Under the pieces are notes generated by a model that saw only the letters and a list, made by a program, of their open reading frames with translations, was not told the origin of the DNA and searched no databases. Shown here piece after piece: positions 51,539 to 59,244 of a stretch of DNA of 60,996 nt (its first letter is position 1; each line of letters opens with the position of its first letter). A program made the translations under genes and the position numbers. The stretch spans positions 1-60,996 of the forward strand of contig WOYY01000046.1 of the NCBI GenBank assembly GCA_011620555.1. The letters are read 5' to 3'. Source of the stretch: Anaerolineaceae bacterium (GTDB lineage Bacteria > Chloroflexota > Anaerolineae > Anaerolineales > Anaerolineaceae).

Positions 51539-51814
51539 ATGTGGCAATTAGACTCTGGAACCATCGTAACCCTCATCACCATCATGTTTTCTGTTGGAGG
51601 CATCGTTTTAGGCTCCATCGTCCCAGCATTAATGGAGGGCAAAGCCGTCCAAAAAGCCCTGGAAGGGATGACCCGCCAGCCTGATGCGGCCAATGACCTG
51701 CGGACCACCCTGCTGATCTCCATGGCGTTGTTGGAATCGACCGCGATCTATTCATTGCTTGTTGTACTGATCTTGATCTTCGGGAATCCCCTAATCAGCC
51801 AATTCTTTGGATGA
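51539..51814 (+). CDS. atpE: N-ATPase Fo c subunit with Na+-binding signature
   Basis: A 91-residue c subunit (two helices). The ion site is Glu66-Ser67-Thr68 and Tyr71 in LLESTAIYS, the pattern of Na+-binding c rings. In helix 1 Glu33 (PALMEGKAV) replaces the Gln32 of the Ilyobacter ring, giving the two-carboxylate site seen in many N-ATPases. The loop MTRQPDA is conserved. AAAGGA precedes ATG. Sequence predicts Na+ coupling. H+ coupling cannot be fully excluded. Confidence 0.95.
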   Translation: MWQLDSGTIVTLITIMFSVGGIVLGSIVPALMEGKAVQKALEGMTRQPDAANDLRTTLLISMALLESTAIYSLLVVLILIFGNPLISQFFG

Positions 51815-51835
51815 GTATCTCTAAGGAGATAGCCC

Positions 51836-52621
51836 ATGATAAATATTGAAATTGTAACGATCCTCGCCCAGGTCATCAACTTCCTGATTCTGGCGGTCGC
51901 ACTCTATTTCATCCTCTTCAAACCGATCGTCAAACAGATGAACGACCGGGCTGCGGAGCGGGAGGCCTTGTTGGAAGAAGCGAGGCTTGAGGAAGCAGAG
52001 GCCGCGGTGAAGGTCGAAGAGATCAACCAACGGCTGGCTGCCATTGATACAGAAATTGAGGCCCGGCTTCAGGAAGCCTACCAGAAGGCCCAGGAGCAAA
52101 GCGAATCCTTACTGGAGGCCACTCATCTGGAAGCCGAACAAATCCTCAGAGAAGCCGAGCGAGAGGCCCAGAAAAGGCAGCAGCAGGAGGTCGCCCAATT
52201 GCAGGAAGAGTTGGTCGACTCGATCCTGGATATCTCCGGCCAGGTCCTCGCCAAAGCCGCGCCGGAAGTCATCCACGACAATTTTATTGACGAGCTGACC
52301 CATGAGATCTGGGAGCTTGGCAAAACCGATATGCGCCAGGTGCATGCGATCCGCGAATCACTCACGGGCCGCACGCCGACGGTCTTCGTCACCTCCGCCA
52401 AGGAATTGACCCCCGACCAGCAGCGCAACCTCATCCGCACTTTCAGCGCGCTCGCCGACAGCAACGTGAACATGGAGATCAAGATTGACCCCAAATTGAT
52501 CACCGGCATTCGCGTCCGGATGGGTGATCTCGTGGTTGAAAACACCTTGGCCATGGAACTGACCGAACTCAAATCAGACGTCGCAGCAGCCCTGGAGGAA
52601 AACCTTGATGGAAAGCCGTAA
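51836..52621 (+). CDS. atpF: N-ATPase b subunit fused to a delta-like domain
   Basis: A 261-residue fusion protein. An N-terminal membrane anchor (VTILAQVINFLILAVALYFI, residues about 5-24) leads to a long charged coiled coil (about 30-140), then a C-terminal delta-like domain (about 150-261, with SAKELTPDQQRNLI and GIRVRMGDLVVENTL). There is no separate atpH, as normal for N-ATPases. AAGGAG precedes ATG. It overlaps atpA by 14 bases. Confidence 0.93.
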   Translation: MINIEIVTILAQVINFLILAVALYFILFKPIVKQMNDRAAEREALLEEARLEEAEAAVKVEEINQRLAAIDTEIEARLQEAYQKAQEQSESLLEATHLEAEQILREAEREAQKRQQQEVAQLQEELVDSILDISGQVLAKAAPEVIHDNFIDELTHEIWELGKTDMRQVHAIRESLTGRTPTVFVTSAKELTPDQQRNLIRTFSALADSNVNMEIKIDPKLITGIRVRMGDLVVENTLAMELTELKSDVAAALEENLDGKP

Positions 52622-54287
52622 TCCCCGCTCCTCCGGGGAGATGAACAAAATCCTTGATGCTTTTTCAGAGGAACTTGAAAGTCGCGCCAAGCTCGCGCCC
52701 TCCACGGATTCATTCATCCAATCCGTTCGGGAAAAGGTCGCCAGGGAAGACTCTCCTCTCGCCAAGAAAAAGATCAGGAAACTGATCTCAACCCTTGAAG
52801 AGCAGTCCACCGATCTGCCCAACCGGGTCCGTTTCCGTGATGTGGGCACCGTCCAGCACATCGGCAACGGGATCGCCACGGTCTCCGGCCTGCCGAATGT
52901 CAGCATTGACGAGATCGTCACCTTCCCCACCGGCGTGGAAGGCATGGCGCTGAACCTGGAACAAAAGCATGTGGACCTGATCATGCTCGGCACCGAAAAA
53001 GGCATCCGGGGCGGCGATCTGGTCCAGGCCACCGGCAAAAGGCTGAGCATCCCTGTCGGCGGTGCATTCCTCGGTCGGATCGTGGACCCACTGGGCACCC
53101 CCCTGGACAACGACACGCCGATCGAGATCAGCGAATACCGCTATCTCTCCCGAACAGCCCCCGGCGTGATCCACCGGTCCCCGGTGAACGAATCGCTCTT
53201 GACCGGCACCAAACTCATTGACGCGCTTTTCCCGATTGGCCGAGGCCAGCGGGAACTGATCCTTGGTGACCGCCAGACCGGCAAAACAACTCTGGCAATT
53301 GACGCCATTCTCAGTCAAAAGCAAAGCGATGTCCGCTGCATCTATGTGGCGATTGGTCAGAAGAAATCTTCCACCCTCTCCGTCATCAACACGCTTCGCA
53401 AGCATGAGATGTTAAGCCGGACGGCTATTATTATCAGCAGTTCGGATGACCAACCCGCGCTGAGATACCTGGCGCCCTATGCCGGGATGACCCTGGCGGA
53501 ATATTTCCTCGACCTTGGGCTGGATGTCCTGGTCGTCTTTGACGACCTCACGAAACATGCCGATGCCTACCGCGAGCTGAGCCTGCTGCTCAGGCGCCCG
53601 CCGGGGCGGGAAGCCTACCCCGGAGACATCTTTTATCTGCATTCCCGCCTGTTGGAACGCGCCTGCAAACTCAATGCCGAAGAAGGGGGCGGATCGATCA
53701 CTGCCCTGCCGATCGCAGCCACCCAAAACGGCAATATCTCCGGCTATATTCCCACCAACCTGATTTCGATCACGGACGGGCAGATCGTGCTGGATACCAA
53801 CCTCTTTAACCAGGGGCAAAAGCCGGCAATTGATATCGGCCAGTCTGTCTCCCGGGTGGGCGGCGCGGCGCAGAAACCAGCCATCCGCGAACTTGTCGGA
53901 GACCTGAAACTGGAATTGTCCCAATACCAGGAAGTCGAACACTTCACCCGCTTCGGCACTGAAGTGGATGAGGCAACCCGCAAACAGATCCAAAAAGGTC
54001 AGCGTATTTTAGCGGTCCTCAAGCAAAAGCCCCACGAGCCGGCTTCTTTCGTCAGCACCGTGGTCATCCTCTATGCCCTCAATCACGGGTTTATCGACCG
54101 GATTCCGATCCGGCAAATCCAGAAATTCAAGACCAGGCTCGTTGCCCATTTTTACGAGCATGAAGCCCAGCTGGTCAGCGAGATCGAAAAAGAGGGCGCA
54201 TTGAGCGAGAATATTGAACAGAAATTAACCCAGGTTCTCACTGAATTCAGTAAAACCTGGTTGGAAGAGAAGGGTGCGAGCTTATGA
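52608..54287 (+). CDS. atpA: N-ATPase F1 alpha subunit
   Basis: A 559-residue non-catalytic alpha subunit. A long charged N-terminal extension (about 75 residues) precedes VGTVQHIGNGIATVSGL. Walker A is GDRQTGKTTL (about 219-228). The VFDDLTKHADAYR region (about 318) and LSRVGGAAQKPAIREL (about 420) are intact. ATG 52608 is preferred over TTG 52605. Its stop overlaps the start of the PII-like gene (ATGA), linking their translation. Confidence 0.95.
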   Translation: MESRNPRSSGEMNKILDAFSEELESRAKLAPSTDSFIQSVREKVAREDSPLAKKKIRKLISTLEEQSTDLPNRVRFRDVGTVQHIGNGIATVSGLPNVSIDEIVTFPTGVEGMALNLEQKHVDLIMLGTEKGIRGGDLVQATGKRLSIPVGGAFLGRIVDPLGTPLDNDTPIEISEYRYLSRTAPGVIHRSPVNESLLTGTKLIDALFPIGRGQRELILGDRQTGKTTLAIDAILSQKQSDVRCIYVAIGQKKSSTLSVINTLRKHEMLSRTAIIISSSDDQPALRYLAPYAGMTLAEYFLDLGLDVLVVFDDLTKHADAYRELSLLLRRPPGREAYPGDIFYLHSRLLERACKLNAEEGGGSITALPIAATQNGNISGYIPTNLISITDGQIVLDTNLFNQGQKPAIDIGQSVSRVGGAAQKPAIRELVGDLKLELSQYQEVEHFTRFGTEVDEATRKQIQKGQRILAVLKQKPHEPASFVSTVVILYALNHGFIDRIPIRQIQKFKTRLVAHFYEHEAQLVSEIEKEGALSENIEQKLTQVLTEFSKTWLEEKGASL

Positions 54288-54604
54288 AGATGGTCATGGT
54301 CGTTGTCCCATCCAATAACGCGGAGCCAGTTCTGGACGCATTGATCAACGCCGGGCACACCGCCACCTATGCTGAAACCCAAGGCGGCATGCTCCGCCAG
54401 AGCCAAAAGTCTTTGTTCATCGCAGTCAAAGAGACTCAGTTGGAAGAAGTCCTGACCCTCATCAAGGAACACTGCCGGACCAGGGTGGAAATGAGTCCTC
54501 AGACCGCTGAGGACGCGCTCGCCCTAGACAGCACCGCGGTGACGGCTGACCTGGGCGGCGCCGTTGCCTTTGTCTGGGATATCGGCCGGATCGAGACCTT
54601 CTAG
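54284..54604 (+). CDS. PII-like protein of the cyclic-di-AMP receptor family (DarA/PstA-like) inside the N-ATPase operon
   Basis: A 106-residue protein whose start overlaps the atpA stop and which ends 6 bases before atpG. It matches the cyclic-di-AMP receptor family (PF06153): MKMVMVVVPSNNAEPVLDAL, the T-loop segment ETQGGMLRQSQKSLFIAV against the TTGGFLKAGNTTFMIG of PstA, then VLTLIKEHCRTR and DLGGAVAFVWDI against EVGGATVFVLPV. Gly34-Gly35 and Leu37 are kept, but Arg26, Phe36 and Asn41 of Staphylococcus PstA are Thr, Met and Gln, so ligand binding is uncertain. By position it is a candidate regulator of the ATPase (inference). It is not part of the described atpDCQRBEFAG order. Confidence 0.78.
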   Translation: MKMVMVVVPSNNAEPVLDALINAGHTATYAETQGGMLRQSQKSLFIAVKETQLEEVLTLIKEHCRTRVEMSPQTAEDALALDSTAVTADLGGAVAFVWDIGRIETF

Positions 54605-54610
54605 GAAAAA

Positions 54611-55510
54611 ATGAGTCAGTCTTACGAGCGCATTGTCGCCAGGTTGAATAATTTGCAGGCCATTGAGCCTCTTTTAGGCGCGTTGCGCACGATCTCGATG
54701 GGCACTTGGCAAATGGCTCAAAATAAGCTCAGCCGCCTGGCCGATTATCAGGAAAATTATCATCGGGTTCTGGCCCAAATCGCACCGCTCTTGAATGAAT
54801 CCGATCAAACGCGACTCCGCCCGGTTGAAAACCCGGAGGATGGCAAAATCGCCAATATCGCCCTGCTGATCGGCACCGAGCGCGGGCTTTGCGGCAGATT
54901 CAACGAAAACCTGGTGGAAAGCGCTCTGCAATGGATGAAAAGCCAGCCTGACGAAGACTTTAAAATTTGGGCTATGGGTTCCCGGATCATCAAAAGCCTT
55001 GGCAAACAGGGGATCGAACCAGTCTGGTCCGAACCGCTGAATGCCAACAGCCTGGGGTCCTACCGCCAGGCCTATCTGATAACCCAGCAATGGGCGCAGA
55101 AAGTTGAGAACGCCGAAATCAGCCGCTTGACAGTCCTCCATCAGAAGGCAAAAGGGGAAGGCAAAGTGCAATTCACAGCTGTGAACTTGTTCCCCTTTGA
55201 CCTGAAACTGGACAAAACAAAGCCTCAGGCCGAAGACCTCCCCTGGCCCCCGCCGATCATTGAAACTGATCCGGAGGGCATCTACCAGCAGATCAGAGGG
55301 CACTTCATTGCATCCACCTTCTACCAGGCGCTGCTCGAATCGGCGATTGCGGAGCATTCCTCAAGATTCATCCTGCTGGAAGAGGCAAAAAAGAATACGG
55401 ATGACATCATCACCGACCTGAATCGGGATTTAAATATTGAACGAAAACGAAAAATTACTCGCGACATGCAAGAACTTGCGATTGGGGCTGGATTAATAGA
55501 TAATAAATAG
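54611..55510 (+). CDS. atpG: N-ATPase F1 gamma subunit
   Basis: The 299-residue central-shaft gamma subunit. N- and C-terminal coiled-coil helices are clear (ERIVARLNNLQAIEPLLGALRTISMGTWQMA and the end EERKRKITRDMQELAIGAGLI-type region, the latter read as IERKRKITRDMQEL). The Rossmann-like middle (ALLIGTERGLCGRFNENLV) is standard. Slightly divergent, as in N-ATPases. It ends the ATPase genes, and the AraB-like gene begins 43 bases later with no terminator between. Confidence 0.94.
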   Translation: MSQSYERIVARLNNLQAIEPLLGALRTISMGTWQMAQNKLSRLADYQENYHRVLAQIAPLLNESDQTRLRPVENPEDGKIANIALLIGTERGLCGRFNENLVESALQWMKSQPDEDFKIWAMGSRIIKSLGKQGIEPVWSEPLNANSLGSYRQAYLITQQWAQKVENAEISRLTVLHQKAKGEGKVQFTAVNLFPFDLKLDKTKPQAEDLPWPPPIIETDPEGIYQQIRGHFIASTFYQALLESAIAEHSSRFILLEEAKKNTDDIITDLNRDLNIERKRKITRDMQELAIGAGLIDNK

Positions 55511-55553
55511 ACTTGCAAAAAGCGACTTGGCCTAATTTTAAGGAGTATGAACC

Positions 55554-57245
55554 TTGAGTGGAAAGAAGAAATTCACCATTGGCATCGAATTTGGCAACGA
55601 AACGGTTACTGCGCTTCTGGTGAATGTCAGTAATGGGAATTGCATCAACGCGGCCACCTATCATTACACCCACGGAATCATTACTGAAAAGCTACCCGAA
55701 ACGGATGTGAAATTAGACCCCGGTTGGGCTTTACATCACCCCCGGGATTACATCACCGCCCTCAAGCGGACGGTTCCCCAACTTCTAAAGGGCAATCCAG
55801 TCGATGCAGACCAAATCATCGGGATCGGCATCAGTTTTGCGGATTCAACCCTGATCCCCACCACTTCCGACGGCACGCCCCTGGCGCTGCTAGAAGACTA
55901 CAAAGACAATCCCAACGCCTGGCCGAAGGCCGGCCGGCACACCGCGGCCAAGGACAAAGCCAACCAGATCACCCAGCTGGCAGCCGAACGGTTTGAGACA
56001 TTCCTCGACCGGTATGGCGGCCAAATCAATGCGGAATGGTTTTTTCCAAAAGTCTGGGAGACCTACGAGGAATCCTCCTCAATTTATCACGCCGCTGACC
56101 GGCTGATTGAGGGCTGTGACTGGGTCACCTGGCAGCTGACCGGGGTTGAATCCAGGAGCATTGCAGCCGCGGGATATAAAGCGCTCTGGTCGAAAACCGA
56201 AGGCTTTCCCCTCGAAACTTTTTTTGGCTCAATGGCTCCGGACCTGGCGAATGTCATTGACGACAAAATGCTGAGGGAGATCGCGCCCCTCGGGCAGCAG
56301 GTGGGCGAACTCACTGAGGAAGCCGCCCGCTGGATGAAGCTCCCGCCCGGCATCCCTGTGACCACCGGCACCTTGAACAACCAGGCAGCCGTCCCCGCCA
56401 CTGGCGTGGTGGAGCCAGGCAATATGGCTATCCTCCTCGGAACCCGCTTTGTTCATCTGATTCTCTCGGATAAGGAACACCGAATTCCAGGCATGGTCGG
56501 CATGGTGGAGGATGGGATCGTTCCCGGCCACATTGGCTACGAAGCCGGTCAAGCCAGCGGAGGCAATCATTTTGCCTGGTTCATCCAAAATGCAGTCCCC
56601 GAGCAATACGCCAGAGAAGCCCGAAGGAAAAAACAGAGCATCTTTAATTGGATGGAAAGAAAAGCTGCCGCCCTGGAACCGGCCGAATCCGGTCTGATTG
56701 CGCTGGACTGGTGGAATGGCAACCGCAGCATCCTGGTGGATGAAGACCTTTCCGGGCTGATCCTGGGCTACGACCTCCAGACCAAACCAGAAGAGATCTA
56801 CCGGGCCATTCTGGAAGCGACCGCCTATGGCACCCGTAAGATCATCGAGACCTTCATCGCCAGCGGCGTCCCGATCAATGAGATCATCCTCACCGGCGGG
56901 GCGCCCATGCAAAACCAATTGCTGTTGAACATCCTCGCCAACGTGACCGGCATGGAGATCAAGGTCGCCAATTGCCCCCATTCATCCTCAATGGGCGCGG
57001 CTATGTATGCCGCAGTTGCCGCGGGAGAAGCCCGGGGCGGGTATGCCTCGATCGAAGAAGCCAGCCGAAATATGGCCCACCTGATGCCAAAGACCTTCCT
57101 GCCAAACAACAACGACAAGAAGGTTTATAACCGCTTGTATTCGGAATATACCCTGCTCCACGACTATTTCGGTTACGGCTATAATGACGCCATGAAACGG
57201 CTGAAAAACCTGCGAGCCGGCATATTGGAAAAGAAACAGCGCTGA
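55554..57245 (+). CDS. AraB-like FGGY protein with altered catalytic site
   Basis: A 563-residue protein of the FGGY sugar-kinase family, closest by motifs to L-ribulokinase AraB: EWFFPK, GCDWVTWQLTG, AGYKALW, PGHIGYEAGQAS, DWWNGNRS and AAMYAAVAAG. At the catalytic position AraB has FDAH (Asp274 in Bacillus numbering); here it is LNNQ with Asn275. EAGQxxxGD reads GGNHFAWF and the LWKDHTA segment reads PKAGRHTA. So the catalytic Asp and a substrate Lys are missing, and kinase activity is doubtful. The start is TTG 55554 behind AAGGAG. It follows atpG without a terminator and precedes one. Confidence 0.82.
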   Translation: MSGKKKFTIGIEFGNETVTALLVNVSNGNCINAATYHYTHGIITEKLPETDVKLDPGWALHHPRDYITALKRTVPQLLKGNPVDADQIIGIGISFADSTLIPTTSDGTPLALLEDYKDNPNAWPKAGRHTAAKDKANQITQLAAERFETFLDRYGGQINAEWFFPKVWETYEESSSIYHAADRLIEGCDWVTWQLTGVESRSIAAAGYKALWSKTEGFPLETFFGSMAPDLANVIDDKMLREIAPLGQQVGELTEEAARWMKLPPGIPVTTGTLNNQAAVPATGVVEPGNMAILLGTRFVHLILSDKEHRIPGMVGMVEDGIVPGHIGYEAGQASGGNHFAWFIQNAVPEQYAREARRKKQSIFNWMERKAAALEPAESGLIALDWWNGNRSILVDEDLSGLILGYDLQTKPEEIYRAILEATAYGTRKIIETFIASGVPINEIILTGGAPMQNQLLLNILANVTGMEIKVANCPHSSSMGAAMYAAVAAGEARGGYASIEEASRNMAHLMPKTFLPNNNDKKVYNRLYSEYTLLHDYFGYGYNDAMKRLKNLRAGILEKKQR

Positions 57246-57263
57246 GCAGGAAAAGACAAGGGC

Positions 57264-57298
57264 AGCCACCGTTCCCACAAAAGGACGGTGGCTTTTTT
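57264..57298 (+). terminator. Terminator after the AraB-like gene (end of ATPase transcript)
   Basis: AGCCACCGT / ACGGTGGCT form a 9-base perfect stem followed by a TTTTT run, 19 bases after the stop codon. Confidence 0.9.
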
Positions 57299-57353
57299 AT
57301 TGACTGATTTATTTGATTATTTGGTGGCCGATTCACCCTCGACGTTTCAGTGG

Positions 57354-57362
57354 TGGTATAAT
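57354..57362 (+). promoter_or_regulatory. Extended -10 promoter of the ABC ATPase gene
   Basis: TGGTATAAT is an extended -10 (TG-n-TATAAT) about 38 bases before the start codon, with no clear -35. It is flanked by AGTGG ... CCACT, a small inverted repeat that could be an operator. Confidence 0.6.
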
Positions 57363-57400
57363 GGAGCCACTAAATTTTTCAGATAGGAGGAACATTTATT

Positions 57401-58513
57401 ATGGCAAGTGTAACGTACGATCACGTATGGAAAAAGTTCGGCGATGTCATCGCGCTGAACGACCTGAGCATCCAAGTCGCAGACAAGGAATTCCTTGTCT
57501 TGGTCGGTCCATCAGGTTGCGGCAAGACCACGGCATTGCGATGCCTCGCAGGGCTTGAAGAGGTGACGGAAGGTGATGTGCTGATTGGTGACCAGGTCGT
57601 CAATGACGTGGCCCCCAAAGACCGCGATATCGCAATGGTCTTCCAGTCCTACGCCCTCTATCCTCATATGTCCGTCTTTGACAACATGGCTTTTGGCCTC
57701 AAGCTTCGCAAAGTCCCCAAGGACGAGATTAAAACCAAGGTTGAAGAAGCCGCCAAGATCCTCGGCATTGAACAACTTTTGGACCGGAAACCCCGCGAGC
57801 TTTCCGGCGGTCAGCGCCAGCGTGTGGCAGTCGGCCGGGCCATCGTCCGTGAGCCAAAAGTGTTCCTCTTTGATGAGCCGCTCTCCAACCTGGATGCCAA
57901 ACTGCGGGTTCAAACCCGCGCCCAGATCAGCAAGCTGCACAAGCGGCTCCAAACCACCTTTATTTACGTGACTCATGACCAGACCGAGGCCATGACCATG
58001 GCCACCCGGATCGCGGTCCTCAATAAGGGCGTGTTGCAGCAGTTGGATACCCCCCAACAGCTCTATGACTTGCCCGCCAACCTGTTCGTTGCCGGTTTCA
58101 TTGGCTCGCCTGCCATGAACTTCTTTGATGGCAAATTGGTCAAAGAAGGCGACGATATGTTCGTTGACCTGACTAGCTTCAAAGTGCGGGTCCCAAAGGA
58201 ACGCCAGGATGTGTATGAATATCTGGCCGGGCAGGAAGTGATCTTCGGCATCCGCCCAGAAGATATCCACAACCCCGAATTTGCCCCACCCTCCATCATT
58301 GCAGAATCTGTGGAGTGCAAAGTGGATGTGACCGAGTTGATGGGCAACGAAATCTTCCTCTACCTGATGCATGGCGAACACAATTTCGTCGCTCGGGTGG
58401 ACCCCCGTACCCGGGTCACCATGGGTGAGGACATCAAAGTGGTCTTCAATATGGCGAACTTCCACATCTTCGACCCCAAGGCCAATCCGGACAACCCGGT
58501 TGCCGTTCGCTAA
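57401..58513 (+). CDS. Orphan ABC transporter ATPase, MsmK/UgpC type
   Basis: A 370-residue sugar-type ABC ATPase. Walker A: GPSGCGKTT (residues about 36-44). Q-loop: FQSYALYPHMS. Signature: LSGGQRQRVAVGR (about 133-145). Walker B: VFLFDEPLSNLD. H-loop: THDQTEAMTM. A C-terminal TOBE domain (about 240-360, GIRPEDI) is typical of UgpC/MalK/MsmK. No permease or binding protein is adjacent, so it probably serves several sugar transporters encoded elsewhere, as MsmK does. AGGAGG precedes ATG. A terminator follows. Confidence 0.93.
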   Translation: MASVTYDHVWKKFGDVIALNDLSIQVADKEFLVLVGPSGCGKTTALRCLAGLEEVTEGDVLIGDQVVNDVAPKDRDIAMVFQSYALYPHMSVFDNMAFGLKLRKVPKDEIKTKVEEAAKILGIEQLLDRKPRELSGGQRQRVAVGRAIVREPKVFLFDEPLSNLDAKLRVQTRAQISKLHKRLQTTFIYVTHDQTEAMTMATRIAVLNKGVLQQLDTPQQLYDLPANLFVAGFIGSPAMNFFDGKLVKEGDDMFVDLTSFKVRVPKERQDVYEYLAGQEVIFGIRPEDIHNPEFAPPSIIAESVECKVDVTELMGNEIFLYLMHGEHNFVARVDPRTRVTMGEDIKVVFNMANFHIFDPKANPDNPVAVR

Positions 58514-58531
58514 ACCCTAGCCAGAAAACCG

Positions 58532-58563
58532 AAAGCGGCCCCTCAACGGGACCGCTTTTTTTA
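58532..58563. terminator. Bidirectional terminator between convergent genes
   Basis: AAAGCGG-C-CCC ... GGG-A-CCGCTTT forms an imperfect stem with a T run on the plus strand, ending the ABC ATPase gene next to the convergent DUF1461 gene. Confidence 0.8.
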
Positions 58564-58564
58564 T

Positions 58565-59230
58565 TCAATTTGGGTTAAGCTTTTTCCCCTTCGGCTTTGT
58601 CAATAGGATCAACAGGCCCCCAAAGATCAGACTGAATAGCCCAACTGCGATGAAAGCATCCTGCCAAAAGCGTATCGGGAAAAGCCGGATCAGGGTATCG
58701 GATGTGTAAAACATCCAGGTGCCGTCCTGGAAGAAAAGCGTGTGAAACCAGGTGAATAATTGATCGAAGGCCAACGCGACAAATAATAGAATGGCGCCAA
58801 TCAGCCCCAGGGTGCCCCAGCCCCCGCGCCTAAAAGCCAAAAGCAGCTCAGCGCGCCAGCCCTGCTTCACAGCCAGAATGATCACGCCCAAAAGAGCCAG
58901 GACCGAGATGGCCAGCGCAATCCGCATCCCCGTGACAACCGTCTTGACATCCTCCATATGGCTCAATTCGTTCTCGTTATAGATCGGATTGCCATCTTCA
59001 AAGGTCAGATCCCCGAGGTAATCAATGCCATCATTATTGACCAGGTAGATGATCGAGGGCGCCGACCATGTCAGCCGGTCCTCCAGTGTGAAGCCATAAG
59101 GGTCATCCGGGAAACCCGGCATTCGGTATTCGACCTGGGCAAAGACCGGGGTGATCAACAAGCGGACGGAGAGCATCAACACCACCAGGGGGGTGAGGAT
59201 CGTGACGAACCAACCGAGAGTTTTTCTCAT
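58565..59230 (-). CDS. DUF1461/TIGR01906-family membrane protein
   Basis: A membrane protein of about 221 residues. An N-terminal membrane helix, a soluble loop (about 35-105), and three further hydrophobic segments are visible. The signature FHTLFFQDGTWMFYTSDTLIRLFPIRFWQDAF (residues given here only in part) is characteristic of DUF1461. ATG 59230 follows AGAAGG. ATG 59248, overlapping the upstream stop as ATGA, is an alternative start. It is coupled with the spermidine-synthase-like gene upstream. Function is unknown. Confidence 0.8.
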   Translation of the reverse strand: MRKTLGWFVTILTPLVVLMLSVRLLITPVFAQVEYRMPGFPDDPYGFTLEDRLTWSAPSIIYLVNNDGIDYLGDLTFEDGNPIYNENELSHMEDVKTVVTGMRIALAISVLALLGVIILAVKQGWRAELLLAFRRGGWGTLGLIGAILLFVALAFDQLFTWFHTLFFQDGTWMFYTSDTLIRLFPIRFWQDAFIAVGLFSLIFGGLLILLTKPKGKKLNPN

Positions 59231-59244
59231 TGTTACCTTCTCTT

